Origin: Zantedeschia hybrid cultivar | Taxonomy: Eukaryota > Streptophyta > Magnoliopsida > Alismatales > Araceae | DNA length: 64,000 nucleotides | Direction: 5' to 3' | Assembly: GCA_030544215.1 (NCBI GenBank) | Contig: JARZZO010000004.1 | Span: 15,860,501 to 15,924,500, forward strand | In this document: in pieces, positions 59,612 to 64,000 of the stretch | Layout of the letters: every line of letters begins with the position of its first letter | How positions within the stretch are numbered: position 1 is the first letter of the stretch | The notes under the pieces: model-generated | What the model was told of the DNA's origin: nothing | Database searches by the model: none | What the model saw: the letters and a program-made list of their open reading frames with translations, nothing else | Program-made: the position numbers and the translations under genes

Positions 59612-60128
59612 ATGGCGGCGGCGAAGGGGAGTCTCACCGCCTGCAGCAACTCCTCGGCGAAGATTCGAAACAGTTGCTGGTCCGACGATATCCCATAGAT
59701 CTGCTGCTTTCGGTATTGAAGCGGCTGACGCTCGTGGACTAGATTCGGTTCGGCGGTCGTGGAATTTCGTGTACAAGCAGAATCTCTGCCTTCCCGCACC
59801 CAAGATCCCATGGCTGATGTTCTCCGCCGGAGACGACGACGGCAGAGGAGGTTGCGATCGGCGCAGTTTGTTCGACATCTCCACCAACATGACCTACACT
59901 CTGCACCTGCCGGAGCTCCACGGCAGGCAGTGCATCGGCGCGTCTTCGGACGGCAGCTGGGTGGTTTATATCGACGACGACTTGGAGCTCGGCCTGCTGC
60001 AGCTGGCCACCAGGCAGAGGCTCCCGCTGCCGCCCCTGTCCACCATCTGGATCATCAAGGACATCGTCCGGGACTCCCAACGGCGCCCTGTCGAGTTTGT
60101 GGTACAGTACAAACTATTGTTATTATAA
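59612..60128 (+). pseudogene. F-box/DUF295-type gene, broken and 3'-truncated
   Basis: An ATG at 59612 opens a frame reaching CWSDDIP, the start of an F-box. The rest of the F-box (PIDLLLSVLKRLTLVD) is in the next frame, and the following part (WNFVYKQNLCLPAPKIPWLM, then SLFDISTNMTYTLHLPELHG and GSWVVYIDDDLELGLLQLAT) is in the third. Lesions are a one-base loss near 59690, a TAG at 59740-59742, and a loss near 59755 that removes the SVC-type part before WNF. F-box proteins bring substrates to SCF ubiquitin ligases. The DUF295 half normally runs on for another 150 or so residues, but the frame ends at 60128. A splice site there (GTACAG) is possible. Confidence 0.82.
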
Positions 60129-63100
60129 CATGTGATGGTGCTTTCAATTACAAAAGAAATTATTGTTCATTTCTTTTCTGAAAGCCTCCGTTACATCCTA
60201 CGTGGCCGTATAATGAAATTTCCAATCGGACAACAATTACTGTTCATTTTAGGACCATGTAGGTTATAATGAAGGCCTTCAAAAGAAAATGAAAAATAAT
60301 TTCTTTTTTAATCTAGATGCAGCAAGTTTCTCAAAAAAAAAAAAACAAGGAAATTGACTACCAAGTAGACCTAAATAAGATCTTGTTATATGCTCATTTA
60401 CATCGTACTGGACGTATGAAAATACTGTAAAATATTTTTTTAGGTTACTTGAGTTTACGTCAAAACAAATAACTTATAAGATATGTGCTTCCTCAATTTT
60501 TTTGATTTGTGATTTTGTGCTTGGTTTTCTTATACCATTAGTGTTATATGACTTATACCATTATGTTATGAAGGCTAACAATGTATTAATTATCTTAGGA
60601 TTGAAGTATTGATTATTTTAGGAGGTCTTCTGCAAATATTCATGATCAAAATGAATTGGGAAAACATGAGTTATCATGTCATCCACAAAGTTTGGTGAGG
60701 GAGTTGACCCTTCTTGATCGTCTTACTTTCTTATCATACGTTCCCAACTCATGGCAACCCTTAATAGGGTTAGAAAATGAGAAGTTGATGGAGGGGAGAG
60801 ATTCAGGTGGTTTAAGAGTAAAATGTACTAATGTCACACCCCAAATTTGGGGCCTTAACAGCAAGAATAGTTAAATGTTACAATGAAATAAATAAACAGG
60901 CTTAACATAATTTTTTCTTTTCTTTTCTTTTCTTTATTTACATATCAAAGGTTTGAAATACATAAATTAAATAGTAAGTTTCTACATTTTCTTATTTTTT
61001 TCTCGAACCCAATTTCCATCCTCTCCGTATAATTCTCTTTAACATTAATTCCTGAATTATTAAAAAAAAAACTTTTATGAACCAACAACAGCCCAGCATG
61101 TTTCCCTTAACATATGAATAACAAAGAAATATTAACATGGAAGATGAAATATATTGAGAACAAGAAATTTCATGAAACACAAGAGGAATGAAAGAACTTT
61201 GTTGATTTGTTATGTGAACACAAGAATTTCATGAATGTACGAGGCAAGAAAAAGAAATCATATAGATTTTTTCAACCATCAAGAATATTCATGTCGTTAA
61301 TAAAGTTTTTGTAAGGATCATAAACGAGATAGAAATATAAAATTCAAAAATGAATGCAGCAAAATAAACAACTCTTATATGGTTCATTTGATCCGTCTCT
61401 GACAAATAAGACTAGGGGAGAAGAGTTTTTCATCTTGCATGGAATTTGATGTATATTCGTGATTCAGTTTCGATAAACTGAAACCGGTAACCACATGGGT
61501 ACCTAATATCTAGTAATATCCATGTGGTTCTCTGATTAAGAGATCCTCCTCCCTTCTCTAGAGGGATCCAGTTGATCCCTAATACTCTTGTTCTTTCTAA
61601 AATCACTAAAATCTTACATTATGTACCCCCGATTGATCCGATGATATCATGATGTATGTAATGTTTTTGACATATTTCGTTGAAATTCACCTAAGTTTGT
61701 TTTTAAGAATTTAAGGATATTTATAATAACATGTGAGACTTGAGACTATGCATGCAAATACGGTGTATTTGAGGGGTATATATGTAAAACAATCCTTACC
61801 AAAAAGTCCTTATAATCTAACTATTTATTTGTAAATTCTCACAATCTCCTATGAATTAGTACAAGGTCTTAGAATGTTACCAAAAAAAACCCCTTGAGAG
61901 TGTTACAAAAAGTCCCTCAAAAAGGGTTTTTTTCTAAGAAAGTTGGAATTGTAGAGGTTTATATGTAAATAGTTAAATTAAAGGGAGTTATTTATAATAT
62001 CAATACTTTGGATGGTTGATAATCGAAAAGTCTTTTTTTTTTTCAGTTTTTAACCATCGGATAAAAGGTTAGATGATTTGAACATTGAACCAGAGTGGTC
62101 CTCAACTTAATATTTAAAAAAAAATAAAAGAGATTCACCTCAAAGTGGAAAATATTTTTAGGTTTCACAAAATAGCTTTTTTAATGTTTAGGCTATCATA
62201 AATTGTTAGATTTTAAAATCATGACCCCATTTAGTACTCTTTTATATGATTTTGATTCATTCTAACAATCGAACATTAAGTAGAAATAACTTTAAAATAA
62301 CGCTTTTGCTTTCACTTATTTTTAAAATGGATGAAATAAGAATTTAACGAACTCTACGAGTGCAAAGGAATTGAGCTAAGTTAAATCTCTTTATACAAGT
62401 TGATTCCTTTTTTGATAACTTGAATCTTTGTTAAATTTGAACAGTTTACATATTAAATAAGCTGATTTTTTTACATGGTGTTGTGTTATTTTTCATGTCC
62501 ATCTTTGACTATCAAAAATATAATTAGGTCAAACTAAAAATTTGTAAGGCTCACCTTAAAAATACATGTGATTTCAAAGAGAAATTGATGTAATTTCTGG
62601 ACACATTGACAATATATTAATATGTAATAAGATGACAATAAAGCACTTTAAAAAACATGAAAAATAAGTTGAAAAGGATTTTAACATATTTTAATTTTGA
62701 TAAGATATTCTTAAGAAAATAATCTATGATATTAATTTAATCATACATAAGGAAAATAGTATGATTGTTCCATTGTAATTTAAAGGTTATAAGTTCAAAG
62801 AAACAATCTTTTCATAAAAGGCAAGAGAAAAACATAGTACAATGTATTCTTTGCAGGTCTCACGACCGTTGGAACCTCGATGTTATTAAACTATGGAGAG
62901 TCTGGTGGTATTACACAGCCTTTTATATTTACTTTCATCTTGGCTCCTTCCAAATCTGTTTGGCTTGACCACTATAGAGCACCATTTCAAGACATATGGG
63001 TCTTTACTTGACCTATATGTCCATAGAATTCAACCTATAATTGGATAATCTAAAAAGATCTTCAAATTTAAAAACTAAGACCAAATAAATAGTAAACAAA

Positions 63101-63194
63101 TTATAATTTTTTATTTTTTATATTTGTTTGAATCAGAAATTGAATTGTACAAACATATAGGTCAAAGTTGAAATCTACTTAAAAAAAATCTAAG
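60129..63194. other. AT-rich intergenic DNA
   Basis: No gene is recognised. TGTCACACCCCAAATTTGGG near 60834 looks like the start of a Ty3-type LTR, but no end was found. Short inverted repeats at 61480-61580 (around GGTTCTCTGATTAAGAGATC) are unexplained. Confidence 0.5.
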
Positions 63195-63660
63195 GACTAA
63201 TCACGCACTGTGACAATGAATCAACTAGTTGACTATTAGGTAAATTATCATCCAGTGATTCGATAATAGTGAATTCATTATCTAATGAGTACCTACAGGT
63301 TCGCCTTAGTGTCTCCACACAAGTAACTATGAGACCCATCATTTTTATCTTATGAGCTAGACTAACTTATATTAATAGAACCAGATATTTGATGTCCTTT
63401 TCCAAATACCATCCGACTAAGAGCGCTTAAGAATATATATTTAAAGAATATTAATCTCATTATTATGTTCTCATCATAATTTAATATTCATTAGATATAT
63501 TCATAGATTTTACTAATGTACTTAAAGAATATTAATCTCATTACTATGGTCTCATCATAATTTAATATTCATTGTACATATTCATAGATTTTACTATGAA
63601 ATGATATAATCAATTTACATATAATGAGTATGATGCCTTTATTATTATTAAGAACAAGTG
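63195..63660 (-). repeat. relic copia LTR, inverted and diverged
   Basis: Matches the copia-1 LTR stretch at 420-720 in order: GTTGACTA-TTAGGTA, ATCCAG, CATTATCTAATGAGTACC, CGCCTTAGTGTCTCCACAC. It is much diverged and incomplete, with internal duplication of a TTAATCTCATTA phrase (63451 and 63531). Confidence 0.65.
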
Positions 63661-64000
63661 TAATGTTAAGTGAATATACTCAGGAAGGATGATCAATTTT
63701 TGTTCTGTTTGCCCTACCAAATGATATATCTGGCACTTTAGGATGCCGACCATTGATTGTTTAGTGCTGACTTCCCTCCTATGAATCATTTTCCAGCTTC
63801 CTTTGTCAATGTAGACTTCTTAACCCAGGGATTTAACATTTCATGACAAGGATATATTGCTCTCTGGCTAATTTGTTCTTGGTCAATAACACCAAGTGAC
63901 ATGACTCATACTTCTAATGCCAGATGTTTATGCCCCCCTTGTTTCCACAATTTTTGTTGTCCCCCATCCAAAGAGTAAAAAAGAGTCGATATGATTTATC
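63661..64000. other. right-hand end, nothing recognised
   Basis: Less AT-rich than its left neighbour, but with no clear frame or repeat edge. Confidence 0.4.

Noticed and set aside
60834..60880. Start of a Ty3-type LTR (TGTCACACCCC)
   Set aside because: Only one short motif; no matching end, duplication or internal region found.

Overview
This window is repeat-dominated plant nuclear DNA. The evidence is Ty1/copia gag-pol remnants with a plant initiator-Met tRNA primer site, an En/Spm (CACTA) transposon, an AP2/ERF gene and an F-box relic. The species cannot be read from the sequence. The very GC-rich ERF coding region in AT-rich surroundings would fit a monocot, but this is only a hint. 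I see one intact host protein gene, an ERF061-like transcription factor at 19509-20408 (+).

Left block (1-14647) is a nest of retrotransposons. A minus-strand copia element (copia-1, 1-8837, its 3' LTR cut by the window edge) sits in the reverse-transcriptase region of a plus-strand copia element (copia-2). Copia-2 resumes at 8838 and runs to its pol stop at 10073. Its polypurine tract was then hit by a 2.7-kb solo LTR (10082-12818, target duplication AAGTG) and by a 259-bp insert, and its 3' LTR is 13093-14647. The copia-1 leader carries two hairpin arrays. The solo LTR carries twelve dyads of fixed 20-bp size.

Central block (14648-39330) holds the ERF gene with TATA box and poly(A) signal, a diverged direct duplication without genes (21455-24100 and 32140-36110), several MITE candidates (one holding a palindrome array at 25.5 kb), relic LTRs, and two of three copies of a Ty3-like repeat.

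Right block (39331-58260) is a 5'-truncated copia element (copia-3) split by a 12,465-bp CACTA transposon (42144-54608, 3-bp duplication CAT). The CACTA holds a decayed TNP2 transposase gene, a Ulp1-type (C48) protease with its catalytic residues in place, and a PF03004-type second transposase gene. It also holds fragments that look captured from host genes: a germin-like promoter plus signal-peptide exon, and a PPR gene piece. After copia-3 come the third Ty3-like copy, a broken F-box/DUF295 gene (59612-60128), AT-rich DNA, and a copia LTR relic near the right end.

The elements do not form a pathway. The order of nesting gives their relative age: copia-2 before copia-1 and before the solo LTR; copia-3 before the CACTA.
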